A stretch of DNA of 64,000 nt from Dillenia suffruticosa (lineage: Eukaryota; Streptophyta; Magnoliopsida; Dilleniales; Dilleniaceae). The stretch lies in contig JAVTVX010000002.1 of assembly GCA_033439265.1 (NCBI GenBank), forward strand, positions 4,908,001 through 4,972,000, read 5' to 3'. The notes below the pieces were generated by a model. That model was given only the letters and a program-made list of their open reading frames with translations. It did no database searches and was not told where the DNA came from. A program made the translations under genes and the position numbers. Below are positions 36,872 through 50,121 of the stretch, piece after piece (position 1 is the stretch's first letter; every line of letters starts with the position of its first letter).

Positions 36872-37000
36872 TTGCATATTGTTTGTGTACGAGAGAGAGA
36901 GAGAGAGATTCAAATTTGGGAAACACAGATAATTAGAAGAACGAGAGAGAGAGATCGAAGTTTGAGCCAATGAAAACTGGCGTCTCGCTTAAATCTGAAG
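36872..37000 (-). promoter_or_regulatory. SFT2 leader with (GA)n tract
   Basis: Pyrimidine-rich on the coding strand (36891-36909 and 36942-36955 read as GA on plus). The gene's 5' UTR and core promoter should lie here and just beyond. Confidence 0.45.
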
Positions 37001-37129
37001 AGTGAAGAATTAATAATTTTTTTCCAGGATTCATACAAAGCCAAAGCCTTAATTATGAAGCGACGCGACAGCTATTGGTTAAGCTTGCGGCCCCACCCTC
37101 CTTTTTTAATAAACCAGGGGAGGTATCCG

Positions 37130-37379
37130 TTTATTTATTGCAATTTTATATTTGTCTTTTATGTTCATAAAAATTAATAAAAATATAAAATATTATAAAT
37201 AATAATTTAATTTTACAAATAAAATAAAATTAATGAGTGTTTCAATAATAATACGTACAAATAAAGTGTAAATATATATATTTTATAATTATAGGGATAT
37301 CCAAATAGTAAAAATATTTCACTTAAATATTTTTTTCTAAAATTTAATTTCACTTAAATAACTCTTTTATAATAATTTA
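37130..37379. other. AT-rich spacer
   Basis: Very AT-rich DNA between the SFT2 promoter and the Copia remnant; no feature recognised. Confidence 0.5.
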
Positions 37380-39760
37380 AGAATTTCTTAAGAGTAATTT
37401 AGATAAGTCTGGATTTCTATACAAAAGAGATGTTATTAAGATCTTTCATCTCAAAACTTTTAATCGAAAATATTTTGATTTCATGCACTAAACCTATATC
37501 ATTATTGACAAATAATTCATCGGTATACAAAACCAGGAAATTGTACTTATTTTTGTATAACCTATGGTATACACAATTATCAACAAAATTCATCTCAAAA
37601 GCAAACGAAATAATAATTTAGTGAAATTTATAATACCACTATTGGGATACATACTTGAACTCATAAATGAATTTTTTAAATTTGTAAATCATTTCGTTTA
37701 AGTCATTTAACCCAAAATACTCTGCTTACACCATATAAATCTTTTCATCAATGTCGTTATTGAGAAACGTTATCTTTACATCCATTTTAAGATCAAAATA
37801 TGTTACCAATGTTATTATAATACTTAAAGAGTCATTCAAAAAAATCAGAGAAAATGTCCCTTTATAATCATTGTCTTCTTTTTGTATAAAGTTCTTTGCA
37901 ATAAGACGATTCATATACATTTTCATATTATCTTTTGAATCCCTTTTGGTTTTAAATATTCATTTACAACCAATAGGTTTCATGCCTTCAAGCAATGTGA
38001 CAAGAATCTTATACGTCATTGTCATGCATGAACTTTAGCTCTTCCTTCATAGCATCTATACACTTTTGAGAGTTAAAACTTTGCATGACCCGATAAAAAT
38101 TGATTGGATTATCTTTTATCATTCAAATGTCTGTCTCATATTTTTTAAAAAATACAACATAACCATTTGAAATTACAAATTTTCTTTCGTTAGTGAATTT
38201 TCTTAATAGTATAGGCTCTGGAAGTAGTTGAATTTGTTTTTCAGATAATTCTTAAGGAATAATTTCATAATTAGAAGGTTCTTTAATATTGTCATGATCT
38301 GTTGATTCTTGAATACTCTTAGGTAAATCCTGAATAGGAATCAAGACACGTGTGAGAATATTTATATATTCTCTTCAAAACCAATATTCAACGCTAAATC
38401 TCCCCTCCGCAAACTCAATATTCTTAAAGAATCGGATGTTTCCTTTCCCAAATATAACCTTATTTATGATATTATAAAATTTGTATCTTTTAGATCTTTC
38501 AAAGTACCCTATAAAATAACAATTCATTGTTCTAAAATCATGTTTCCTTTCATTAGACCGATAAAGCTTAGCCTCAACTGTACAATCCTAAACGTGGAAA
38601 TGTTTTAGACTAGGTCACCTTTTGGTTCAAAACTTGTAAGGGGTTCTGGTAGTTGTTTAGTAAGAACTCTATTAAAAAAATATGCTACAGTTTTGAGTGT
38701 TTCTCCTTAGAGTGACTCAGGTAAGGTTGAATAGATAATCATATTACTTACCATATCATAAAGAGTCACGTTTCATCTTTCAACAACAACATTCATAAAT
38801 GGAGAGTTAGGCATAGGCTATTGTAGGGCAATACCACATTCCTCTAGGAAAAGAACATATGGTTCTGGATGTTATTCAATTAATCTGTCATTTCTGTCGT
38901 AGTGCTCTCCACCACGATCAGATATGATATTCTTAATTTTTTTACCGAGTTGATTCTCAAATATTATAAACTTTGAACACGTCTAGAAATTGAGATTTAC
39001 CTATAAGGAGATTTATCTATAAACATAATAAAATATTATTGACCATTCAAAAAACCAAAGGGAATGACCCATGAATATCTGTATAAATTGGTTTTAAGAC
39101 ATAAGAAAATCTATTGATTTCAGATCTCTTTTTGTTAGTTTGTTTACCTATTTAACACAAGTATCTCTATTCTCCGTCTAGAAATATAACTCAATCTCTT
39201 GTGCTATAATAAATAAAATTTTTCATTGGTTAATTTATACTTTACACTTCAAGTACTTGTTTGTTGGGATTCATTAAAAGAAGTCATAGTATCAAATAGA
39301 TAAAGATTATTGGATCATAATAAAGAACTAAATTCAATCAATTTTGAATCAAAAAATAAACTAACTTTTCTATTTCTTAAAAAATAAGTAAAACCAAATT
39401 TGTTTAATATAGAAATAAAAATTAAATTCCTTCTAAAAAATGATACAATAAATGTTTCATATAGATCCAAATAAATCTAGTTCTTAACAATAATCTAAAT
39501 CTACCGATGGTTTTAATTGGAACTTTATTGGCGTCGCCTATATAGATGTATCTTTCACTTTCAGTTGGTTGTCAACAATTAATCTAAATCTACTTATCGC
39601 ATCAATTTAGTTTTATCAAAAGTCTACCAATTTCAGTTTTTTTATTTTTAACAAAATATTTCTCAATATCTATAAGAAAAGTTCTAACTGATGTGGTAGA
39701 ATCAGACATGATGTCTCTCAATGTCTCTTGGATAAGCTGTTTCATGATCATTAAACACAT
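37380..39760 (-). mobile_element. Old Copia pol remnant (fossil)
   Basis: Minus-strand traces in Copia order: gag-like near 39700-39760, integrase around 38550-38950, reverse transcriptase around 37400-38000. Recognisable words include STLPESL (integrase) and MDVK with a following IDEKIYMV (reverse transcriptase). The copy is heavily broken, with many interruptions, and no LTR pair, primer site or target duplication could be found. Much older than the element at 17856-24933. Confidence 0.8.
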
Positions 39761-41000
39761 GCAATCGAGGTACTCTTATTTGTAGGTGGTGGAGGAATGT
39801 CAATCCTTAATGTAAAGTCTAAGTCCATAACTCTAAGAACTATAAATAGATTCTTTTGCTATAAATTGAAATTTGAACCCTTCAATATAAAAATTGAACT
39901 AAGTTGGGCATTGATATTTACAGAAATTAAAGGTAAAGCTGAATAAAGAATAATAAATAATCAAAAAATATATTCACAACAATCTAAAACTATTAATTAA
40001 TAATTCAAATAAATGTAAATCTCATCGCAAGATATCGATAACTCTATTAATATTTTATTTTTGGACAAAATAATTAGCTTGTAAATGGTATTCTGATATA
40101 ATAATCAAACACCAATGATAAATTAGCATGTCAAATTATGAACTTTCTTTTAGATGGATTCACAATTTACACGTAAAACAAAATAATTATAATGTGTTTA
40201 TTACCGCAGATCATTTCTATTAGAATACTAATCTTCCTTTGGGTCCGTCATTATTCACATAAGTTGTATGACAAAATTTTTTATATTTCAAAATAAAATA
40301 ATTTTCACAAGAAAACTTATTTTGATAAAATATCGTTTCAATTATAATATCTCAAAATATATACGTAACAAATATTTGAATTAAAAGTTATTTTTTTAAT
40401 TATATTTATATCCAATTTTAATGTAATGGGTTTACATTTGAAAATTAGACTTACACTTAAATGTAATTTTATAATCCATTCCAACTCCTAAACTTAAAAG
40501 CTCCATATTTTATATTATCCAATGGGTTAAAATATATTTAATCTAATGGGTTTTGAAAATTGAGTTTGCTAGAGTCCCAATAAAAATTAGGGTCAGTGAC
40601 CTAATGACCTTTTAACCCAAATTTTACATCAAAAATCTGGTCTATAATTTAATACCAAATTTGGGTTTGTGAGGGTCTAATTAAATCGATCCAAATCTGA
40701 AATAATGATGGGTTTTAAATACTTCATGATGGTCTAGACCCAGTGACCAAATAATCCTTTCTTAAAATTAGGCTCAATGGTCCAATTCATAGTGGGTGCA
40801 GGCTTAAAAGCTTAGCATTAGATTTGGACTCAATGGCTCAAGACCATTAATGGCCTAATAATGTTTAAAGTTTGAATTGGATTCAATGTCCCAATTAAAA
40901 CATGCTCTTAAATTGGGTTCAATAGTCTAATTTACATTTGGCTCATTATTATTCAGAATTTAGCCCAATTTAAGTTTTTTTTTTTTTATATGGTAATTGT
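39761..41000. other. Repeat-like AT-rich DNA next to the Copia remnant
   Basis: No gene. From about 40430 to 40980, words like CAATGG, TGGGTT and CCCAAT recur every few tens of bases in both orientations. This may be the decayed leader or LTR of the fossil element, but no boundary is visible. Confidence 0.35.
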
Positions 41001-41026
41001 TCATCTCCTTAATTGTGAAACCCCAA

Positions 41027-41054
41027 CCGCCGCCGCCGCCGCCGCCGCCGCCGC

Positions 41055-41087
<33 letters not shown>

Positions 41088-41091
41088 CGCC
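41027..41091. repeat. (CCG)n trinucleotide repeat
   Basis: About 21 CCG/GCC triplets with scattered CTG variants. It produces artefactual poly-Pro and poly-Ala frames on the two strands. Confidence 0.95.
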
Positions 41092-41540
41092 TTTCCGCAT
41101 CGTTGACCTCTCTGTTCATCTAACCACCGTATCTGATGATGAAGGCCATCGGAGATATCTTGTTTGTCGATCGGAATCGGGAGAGAGAGAGAGAGAGACA
41201 CGAACAGTCTCTGTTCTCTCTCAATCCGCCACTCTTCAACTGCAGAAGGCCAATCGACGTCGAGTTTTGACATCTTCCGACTCCTCTGCTTCCCTTTGTC
41301 GTCATCTTTGATGATCGTTCATCGGAATTTTTTTTTCTTATCACTGATATCGCCATCTTCGACGATCTATACATTGACAGCCTTCTTCATCGTTGACATC
41401 ATCCTCTCTTCTGATCGGAGTCGATGCCGTCATCGAAAACTGTCTCCGATTCACCACATAGAGAGATAAATGGACACTAGCAGATATGCATATCTGAAAC
41501 TTAGAGAGAGAGGAAAATTGCGATGTAATTCCAAAAGGGA
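41092..41540. other. GC-richer island of unknown nature
   Basis: A ~450-bp patch of near-even base composition in very AT-rich DNA. It contains recurring words such as ATCGTTGAC, CATCTTCGA and TCGGA and a GA run (41189-41203). Open frames on both strands are 60-105 codons and match nothing I know. It might be a gene leader fragment captured by a transposon. Confidence 0.35.
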
Positions 41541-41693
41541 GAGGGCGAAATCGGAATGGGCAAATACATTAAATGCTCCCCTTTTTTATTATACTTAATT
41601 CTCCCCTTGAAATATGAATGGAAGAACATTTAATGCTTTCCTTTCCGGGGTTCAAATTGCACATGAAGGCATTAAATGTTCATTTCTTGTTGG

Positions 41694-41725
<32 letters not shown>

Positions 41726-44700
41726 TAACACAACAAGTCCTAAATTCCCATCAAAATAAGATTTTCAAAAAATCAAAAACCCTATTTTCATTACAATGTC
41801 TCGGTGATTCAAACGGGAATGCCTCTGATATGAAATATTAGAAACTCTAATTTAATAAAAACTATTATCAATGTATTCACATATCCTATATTTTATATCA
41901 AATCTCTAAAAAAATATGAGATAAACCGAAAAAAAAAAACCCAATTCCATTTTGATACAAATATGTATTTAGATATTGGGTTTTGATCTTCTAAATTATA
42001 TATATCCCTAGATTTTCTTGAATGATGGAGAAATAGAAGAGTTATGGGACACGATAATCCGGAAACCATAACCTATTTAAGATAATGATCTTTTAGAAAT
42101 TACAAATTCATCTCTTATTTTTTAAAGTATTTCTATTCTAATCCATCATAAAATAAAAATTATTATTTAATCTATGTATTTTTAAAGTTTCATACCCTTT
42201 TATATATATTAAAACTTTATAATAAATATAATATAATAGATCACTTTAATTAAATAAATTATTTTTAAATGATAGTTAAAATATATAATTATTTTATACA
42301 GCAGTGGATTAAAAAATCCGACATGAAATCGTCACGGGAAAAAAAAAAAAAAAAAGGAAAAGTGGAGGAGACCGCAGATGCAGTTGACGCATGAATGCGT
42401 GTAAGGTTTTTTTTTTCTTTAACTATTATAATATTTTTTTCTTTCTACGTGTGATATCGATGTGATTTTGGTGCCTTCAGAGAGATTGGGTCATCACATA
42501 AAACATTTAGCAATGCCTTTTTTTTTTTTTTTTTGGATCAGTGGTACCTTTTTTATTCTTAATTTTTACTGTTGCTTCATCAAACATCACTCTAGCCCGT
42601 TCACAACTTGTGCTTGAGAGAGGGGGGTGGGGGGATAAAATAAACGGACGATTGATTTTGCAAGAGGAAAGCAATTGAGGTGGCTAAAGCCCTTCATTGA
42701 GGAGCTAACACCAATGGAAGGGATATATCTTCCAAGAGTATAGTTACATACATTGACTTCCAAATTTTTGACATATGTATCCTAAACCAATATTATTCGA
42801 GTATATAATCAAAGGTGAACAAATATTTCTAAAAAAAATATATAATTTTGTAATCCTATGTATAAAGAACATAAATAACCAAACTAAAAATCAGTAAAAC
42901 ATCATCAAATTCTTTGGCATCAGGTTTTAAAAAGGAACGAAAATTGCCAGCCTGTTTTTTATATTAATTTAAGATTATTTGTAACAAATAAAAAGTAAAA
43001 AAAAAAAAAACATAATTGAATTTGGCGTTCTCTAGCCCAACTGGCCTTTTCACTTGGCTCTTGCAACAACATTATGTTGGCCCAAAACAAAGGAGCAATG
43101 GGCCATTAACATCTCTCCCACGTGAATTATTTTCCCAATTGAATTAGGTGCGGAGATGTGGTGAAATTAAAATCAAAATAATCAAAATTAAAGTAATTGA
43201 TTTAATTCGTTTATATAATTCAATAAAAAACCAATCATTTACTTTAATAAAATTAGACGATTAATTCGGTTTATCTATTCAAATTGTTCAAATTATTTAA
43301 ATATTTACCGGGATCTAAATAATGATATTTTTTATTTTTTAAATCTCAATAAATTTATTTGATGTATTAAAAATTTATGATATTACCAAAAGTAATTAAT
43401 TTTACAAAGCTGACACAATAGATAAGATTGATTAAAGTGGCCATCAAGCAACAATAAGGTCATGAGATGGTTTAGACTGAGGTTCATCACTTGTGTCGTG
43501 TAACCAGGCAAAGAATATATCTTCTCCAACCTTCCATAACGAGGCAATTGCGTGTTCACAAAGGCAAGTCAAGTCAGAAAAGAGGGGGAAACCTCAGTGG
43601 GCTAAGAAAAAAGAATTGCAGTGGTCGAGCAAGATCCCGCCAGTTCATCACAGAATTGTCCTACCATTCAGAATCTAATCAAACCGACCGTCTAATCTAA
43701 AACTTACACATTCCCTTTTAAATTTTAATTTAAAATTCCCCATACTTATCATAAAGTTTCCACTTCCATGGATAAGGCAGGGTGACTGAGTTGATACTTT
43801 TACTTTCTTCTTTACCCACGTCTCCCCCACCACAGACATTGAATGCAAAACTACAGCGCTACCAAGTGGGACATTTGGTGTGCTGTTTTCTCATGGACTA
43901 AAATCAGAGTACGAAACAAAGTGGTTGGGTGTGGGTGATAGACTAGACCCTCTTATTCAACTTTTGGAATTTAATAAATTAGACAATCATGTTATTTTGA
44001 TTAATTTGATTCGAACAGAAATAAATTTTTAAGAGTCAAAACTCTCGTAATCTATTTTTTCCATACATTAAAAAAATCATATAATACCCAACAACTGAAC
44101 CAGTTAACCAATAGTTTTCAAACTCTTTTCTAGTTCTAGAACTAGTCAAAATCATAACATTAAATTATTATTTCCAACTTGGCAACCTTGCCCATTGAAA
44201 CAAAGAAATTATAATCACAATTTAATTACTCTTAATCAATTTATAATAAAAAATAAGAATATTAATAAAATATGCTTTAAAAGGGATTGAAGTGATTTTA
44301 AAGTCCATGCCACCTTATTATCACTTCAAAAGGTTTAACAACCCCAATGATGGCGAAAAGGTAACAGCCAAAATTGAAAAGGAAATGAAAATAATGTAAA
44401 ACCACACCCCAATGAAATTAAAGTCAACAAATAGGCCAACTTATTTTCAATAAAAAAATAATCGAACTGATAATGGATTGTATAGCCTAATAATTTTAGA
44501 TTGTCTTTCTATTGGATTTAATTATAATTTTTCAAGCTTGACCTAATTCGGCTAGAAAATAAATAAATTTCACTATTTAAATAAAATATATGAATACTAA
44601 TAGATTTTATTACTTAAAAAAAAAACTTGAATTAAGTACAATTTAAATATCTAATATTTTTATTAAACCTAATGTAGATTTGTCAAATCCAAGAGACTCA

Positions 44701-47700
44701 ACTATTGATTTGTTTTTTTTTTTTTATTTAGTGACACTGAATTTCTTTTTAAATTAACCGAGGTAGAAAATATCTCTTTTTTGTTGATGTGCATTTAAAA
44801 AAAAAAAAAAAAAACCCCATTGCCATTACTGGATGTATGGTCAAGAAATAAAAGAAATTAATAAAATAAAGAAAAAGACTGCAAAATTTTCCCTGATTTT
44901 TTTTTTTTTGTTTTTACAAATAACCTTGAACTTTTAATTTTTGCAATGTCTTTCCTTAATTTGTCAATTTTGGCAAATTGATCCCTCGTTCAAGTATGTT
45001 AGCCATCTGAAAAGTCACATGGCTTACACGTGATAGGGATGATAATAATAATAATAATAAGAATGCATTGTTGGCCAGATAAATACTTCCCATAAATGAG
45101 CGATTCTCCATTATTTTCGGTGATGGACCTCTCTTCTTCGGCCAAATTTATCCCATCATCACCTCTTTTCTTTCTTCCTCCCTCTTCCTTTCAAGAAATT
45201 AGAGCCCTCATCTTTTTGTTAAGCTTCCATACCTACGATTATAGTTCATAAATGATATTTTTAAACAAAAATTGAAAAAAAAAACTTTTTTTGTCTACAA
45301 TTTGATATTAAAAATTGACTTGTTATGTAACAATTTTTTCATTTTGTGGGTCACATAAAATATAATTTGATGAATTATGGTTCATAAATCACCATTGCTA
45401 GCAAATAGAGCAAAAATCAAAGAAAAAATATTGAAATTTAAAATTCCTCTCTTAATAATGTGAGAGAGAGAAATGACACTGAGTTTAGAAAAATTTAATC
45501 TATAAAATTATTTTAATTTTTAATAAAAAAATAACATTTTTTTTTCAATTAAATGACCTAATAGAAGAGAAAGAATGAAAGAGAGTGGGACGTCATTTTC
45601 CTTAACATAACATTCGTCATTTCGTTTGATGTTTGGATGGAAGAACAAAATTTTCAAAATCGACAACTTGGGGGAGGATATTACAAAAATTAGGATTATT
45701 TGTAACGAACGTGAAAGTTTGGGGCGGCAATCATGCGGCTTTTCCAAGAATGATAAAAGTGCTACAGAGGCAGATCGAATGATTTGGGTGACCCGCCAAA
45801 AGTATTGAATTATAAATTCCGTATATTCGGTGCCAGTGGATCTGATCTGTCCGTACCGACGGAATGGGGGCGTCATAAAAATAATATCTCAGATTTTCCA
45901 ACTCATGAATTTCACGTTTCCCGTCGGTCCCCCTCTCTCTCAGTGTCATTTTTCTCACTTTCATGGTGTTTCAAAATTTTCATTCACCAACTTTTTTTTC
46001 TTTTTTTAAAAGAGAAAAGGAAAAAGCAAAAAGAAAAAGATTTACGTGATTTTGAAGCGTTCTAACTCGTGATTGGAATTTGATTCCTTCTGTAACTAAC
46101 TTGGACACTCAATGAAATTAGACCCTATAATTTCAATTTTTCCTTTAATTTTTTATTTTAATTTTTTTAAAGAAAATACAGAGAAAGTGTGATGAAAAGG
46201 AAGAGAAAAAAAATTAATCATTGAAAAAGTTTATAGAATAAATAAACAAAATCGCGTTTGTCTTTATGCCACTGCCTTTTCTTTCAATTTCATTTTTTTT
46301 TTTTTTTTTGTGTTTTCTCTCCGATTCTTGTCCCAAGTTTTTAACAACCGCAAGTAAAAGCCAAAAACTTGTAATGAGAGAATTGAGGGCTTCCATCGAA
46401 AAACCAAATATTTTAAACTTAATAAATCATTACAATATATTGGGTTTATATAAAAATCTCATTATTATAAATATAGAATTAATCATTATAAATATAAAAA
46501 TAAAAAAGAATAAAAAATCAAATCAGATCAATTTAAAACAAATTTCAGCATACTTTTACAAACTAATTCTTTGTTAAGATTTTAATCAGTGGTTACAAAA
46601 ACCGGCCAAAGAAATGTAATTTACTTTTTCATAATCAGATTTTTCTTTTTTAAAGAGTAAATTATGAGATGAAAATTTTATATTTTATTAGAATTTTTTA
46701 TTATATTTTATGTTAACTCATATGATAAATTGATGACTAAGCAGACTATGTTTTCATTAAAAAAAATAGTTTGTAATATTTATAAAACACATAAATTATA
46801 TAAAAAAGTTGAAATAGTTTTTACACTAAAATATTAAAAAAAAATTAAAATTTGCAAGATATGCGCGTTATCCGGTTCAACCATGTAATTAGGGAAAACA
46901 AAAGACAAAACCCGAGTAAAGTGAAAAGGTCCCACGTTCCGACCCGGACATCGTAGTCTTGGAATGTAGGTCCCACATTCCGATCTCTAGCTGACGTTTT
47001 ATCTTGATCGAATTGCTTGTTTTTCACCGGCACCACTCGGCGCGTACGATTTTTAAAACATCGCGATCTCATCCTACTGACCTCAGGTTTTCCCTCTTGG
47101 CTCGGTTTGTTTGGCAAAATTACCCAACCAAAGAAAATATTTTTCGAAAACGCCCTTTCCTAAAATCAATTTCCAAAAATAATTTTTTGTTAACCTAATG
47201 CCGAGCCACGTTGATTGAGCTGCTTCTCGAGCTACTTCTCCGTAAATCCCCCAAAATATTAACAAATTTTAAATTTATTAATTTTTTATAAATCATTATA
47301 TCCGATTATTATGTTAAATTTAAATAAATACATTTTTGATTGCATTCGATTATTAAGAGATAAAATTCTTCTGTTACTTTTATTATATAATACTTGAAAT
47401 CGAAACTCTTTCTTAAGAATATTAGTAATCAATCATTAAGTCAACTAATTATCGATAAATTTTATATTTAATTATAAAGCAAAATATAATATACTCGGGA
47501 TAATTGAGATGGACATTATAATTTTTTTAAATAAATAATATTTTAAAGTATTTTAGTAATATTTTTAAAATTTTTAATAACATTTATATTCCTCATGGTA
47601 ATATTTATAACCATAAATAAAATTTTCATCTTTTTATAGAGTTAATTAAATTACAATGCATGGCCAGTTTTCGGCGCACGTAAACTAGTAAACAACATAT

Positions 47701-49030
47701 ATGGCATGATTAATAAGGTGGTTGCAAGTTTTATATAGACACAAATAACTTTTCGAAAGATTTGTTTATGAGTATATTTTTTTGTTGAAATTTGACACAA
47801 TTAATGATTTATTAACAATAATTAAAATAATAAATTCTAAAAATGTAGCATGACGAGAAATTAAGAAAAATATGATAAAATCTTTTAAATTTATTGTACT
47901 AATAAAATATTAAAAATATTTTTATTAAAAATGTGCCTCCCTACTATATGCAATCGATTATTTTAGTATTAATCATAGTATTTGGATTTAAACTTAGACC
48001 GAAATAGATCTAAAATGGGGTTGGATTTTGAAGGGAAGTGGAATTCAAAATCAAATCTTAACAAATCATCCAACAATTTTTAAATTTTGGTCCAGATGGG
48101 AAAGGGGTTTATCAATGAAAATATACTGAAATATGTTATCCAAACTTGCTTATTTGAACATCATCCAATGTAGACTCTCTAGCCAATGGGGATTAAGCCA
48201 TGCCCAACTTTAATACCATTCTCTATTCAATTGCCAAATATTGAAAATCCACAATAAAGACACTTTTCCTTTTATTTTTTTACTTTACATTTGATGGGAA
48301 GGAAATTTAAACTTTCAATTTACTCGAGAAGAGATAGTATTAGATTACAAGAATTGATAAAATAAACAATTCGTATAGAATCATCTCTGTCAATATTATC
48401 AAAATTAAATATAATCGATGAGTTTTTGAGATTCAATCTATATTTAATAAATATAGCACATCTTCGATAGCCAAATGTTGAAAATGGAGATTTTTTTTTT
48501 CTGGTGAGATTTAATTTATTGGTGAGAGGGAATAACGCTAAACTACAAAACTTGATTAAAAAATGAGCAATTCTTATAAAATCAATTTTTATCGATAAGT
48601 AAACAAAATTTAGGTGTTTTTAAATTTCGGTTTTTCTATTACGAGGTGTATATTTTAATTTTTATTTGAAAGTGATTGAATTAAATAATAAATATGAAAT
48701 TTCGTAAAACATTAAGTCTATGATCTGGGTAGATATAAAATTTAATTTTGAAATCTTTTATTAATAATTTAAGAACACTTACCATATTTCTACTCTTTAA
48801 TATCTAAAGTTTACTTATTAAAATTATATTTGGATTTTAAGAGTATATATATAGAATTTATTTAATCTATTTGGATATTATTTAAATTATAATTAATAAA
48901 TTATTATGCATTAGTCCACAAATGCATAAAAAGAAAAAAAGAAAAAAGAGAGTTTGTGTCGCAGCGTGAATTTGATAAACCTTACTGAAGGTCAGTTCAG
49001 TAAAAGCACAGATTTCGGTGTACGGTCTCC
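41541..49030. other. Long repeat-rich intergenic region
   Basis: No gene is supported on either strand over about 7.5 kb. The region is AT-rich with many A/T runs (e.g. 41692-41720, 42339-42356, 42518-42534, 44798-44816) and an ATA run near 45046-45060. Open frames at 43491-43700, 45520-45964 and 46845-47265 are short, overlap in several frames and match no family. The stretch 44880-45020 has the flavour of a dispersed repeat ('accttgaacttttaattttt...'). Confidence 0.5.
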
Positions 49031-49039
49031 CTCTCTCTC

Positions 49040-49201
49040 CCGTCAACCCCACCTATTAAATCAATGTTTGTCTGCACTCTCTCTCTCTCTAAAATAAATA
49101 GAGCAAAGCAAAAACCCAGGCGAAGAGAAGCACAGAGAAATCAAAAGAAATTGTGTAATCGGGTCTTCAAAGATCTTTTTAAATCTGAAGCCATTCCCTA
49201 G
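49040..49201 (+). promoter_or_regulatory. Probable leader exon and promoter of the uridine kinase-like gene
   Basis: A CT-rich tract (49075-49091) is followed by a purine-rich leader ending at a strong donor, TAG/GTACGTTT at 49202. The nearest good acceptor before the ATG ends at 50105 (TTTGTCAG), giving a ~0.9-kb leader intron. Based on splice motifs and position only. Confidence 0.5.
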
Positions 49202-50121
49202 GTACGTTTCAATGTCTTCATACCCTGATCTCTGTAAAAATTGCTTATGCATTTATTCAAATCGGTGTTAATTTTGGTTTTTATATGATATTTCAATTTA
49301 TTCAATTTATTCAATTTTTGTGGGTCTTGTCTGGGTTTTTTCAATTCTCTGTTGTCTGCATTTGGATCTGAATTTTTAATTGAGTTATGTAAATCAACTT
49401 CTCTCGTCTTCTGCTTGCATTTGATTGCCAACTGTGTTTTCACATTGTCCGTTCTCATTCTCTGATTCTAAATTTCTCAAAAGGGCATTTCATTTAAATG
49501 AATTTATTGATTTCATGATATGCTTTCGGAAACTCCGAGGTTTTCTTAAACATAGTATCGGACTATTGAAGGTTTTTCGCGCAATGAACATTGCTTCAAT
49601 TTATACTGGAGTCATCTTAGTAGTGTGATCCAATTGATTCAAGCGTTGGGAATTTGAACAAGTGGGTTTGACTGTATGATTGCGATTCTATATAATAAAG
49701 TTTTTGATGGGCAGCTATTGTTTTTCTCAACTCCTACGAATGCCTATCTCGATCGGCAGACTTTAGACCCTTTAATCATCGGGAGAGTCAGGGGAAGATT
49801 TGATTTGCTTGTACGGTACAGAAGTATGACTTATAGTTTTTCAGTCCTAACAATCTCCACATCTATGGCCATAATCTTGAAAAAAAGAAATTGCATGTAT
49901 TCTAGAAATTACAAATCACAGCTGGGGTAACTTTTGTCCTAAAGGGAATGCATATTCATTTTTTAGTGGTTTTGCTTATTATTTCATGTGGGAGCCAAAG
50001 CCTATGGTATCATACCCCAGACATACACTCACTGGCCGTGGCATTACCGGGATTTCTTTTTCAGTATAACCTCTCTTGCCGGTTCTTGATTTCTGCCTTT
50101 GTCAGCTGTAGGTTTCTATAA

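Noticed and set aside
41001-41311. Poly-Pro and poly-Ala open frames
   Set aside because: Direct translation of the CCG microsatellite; no downstream conserved domain and no gene context.
43491-43700. Two overlapping open frames of about 60-70 codons
   Set aside because: Overlap in different frames, no recognisable motif, no splice context, and AT-rich non-coding DNA around.
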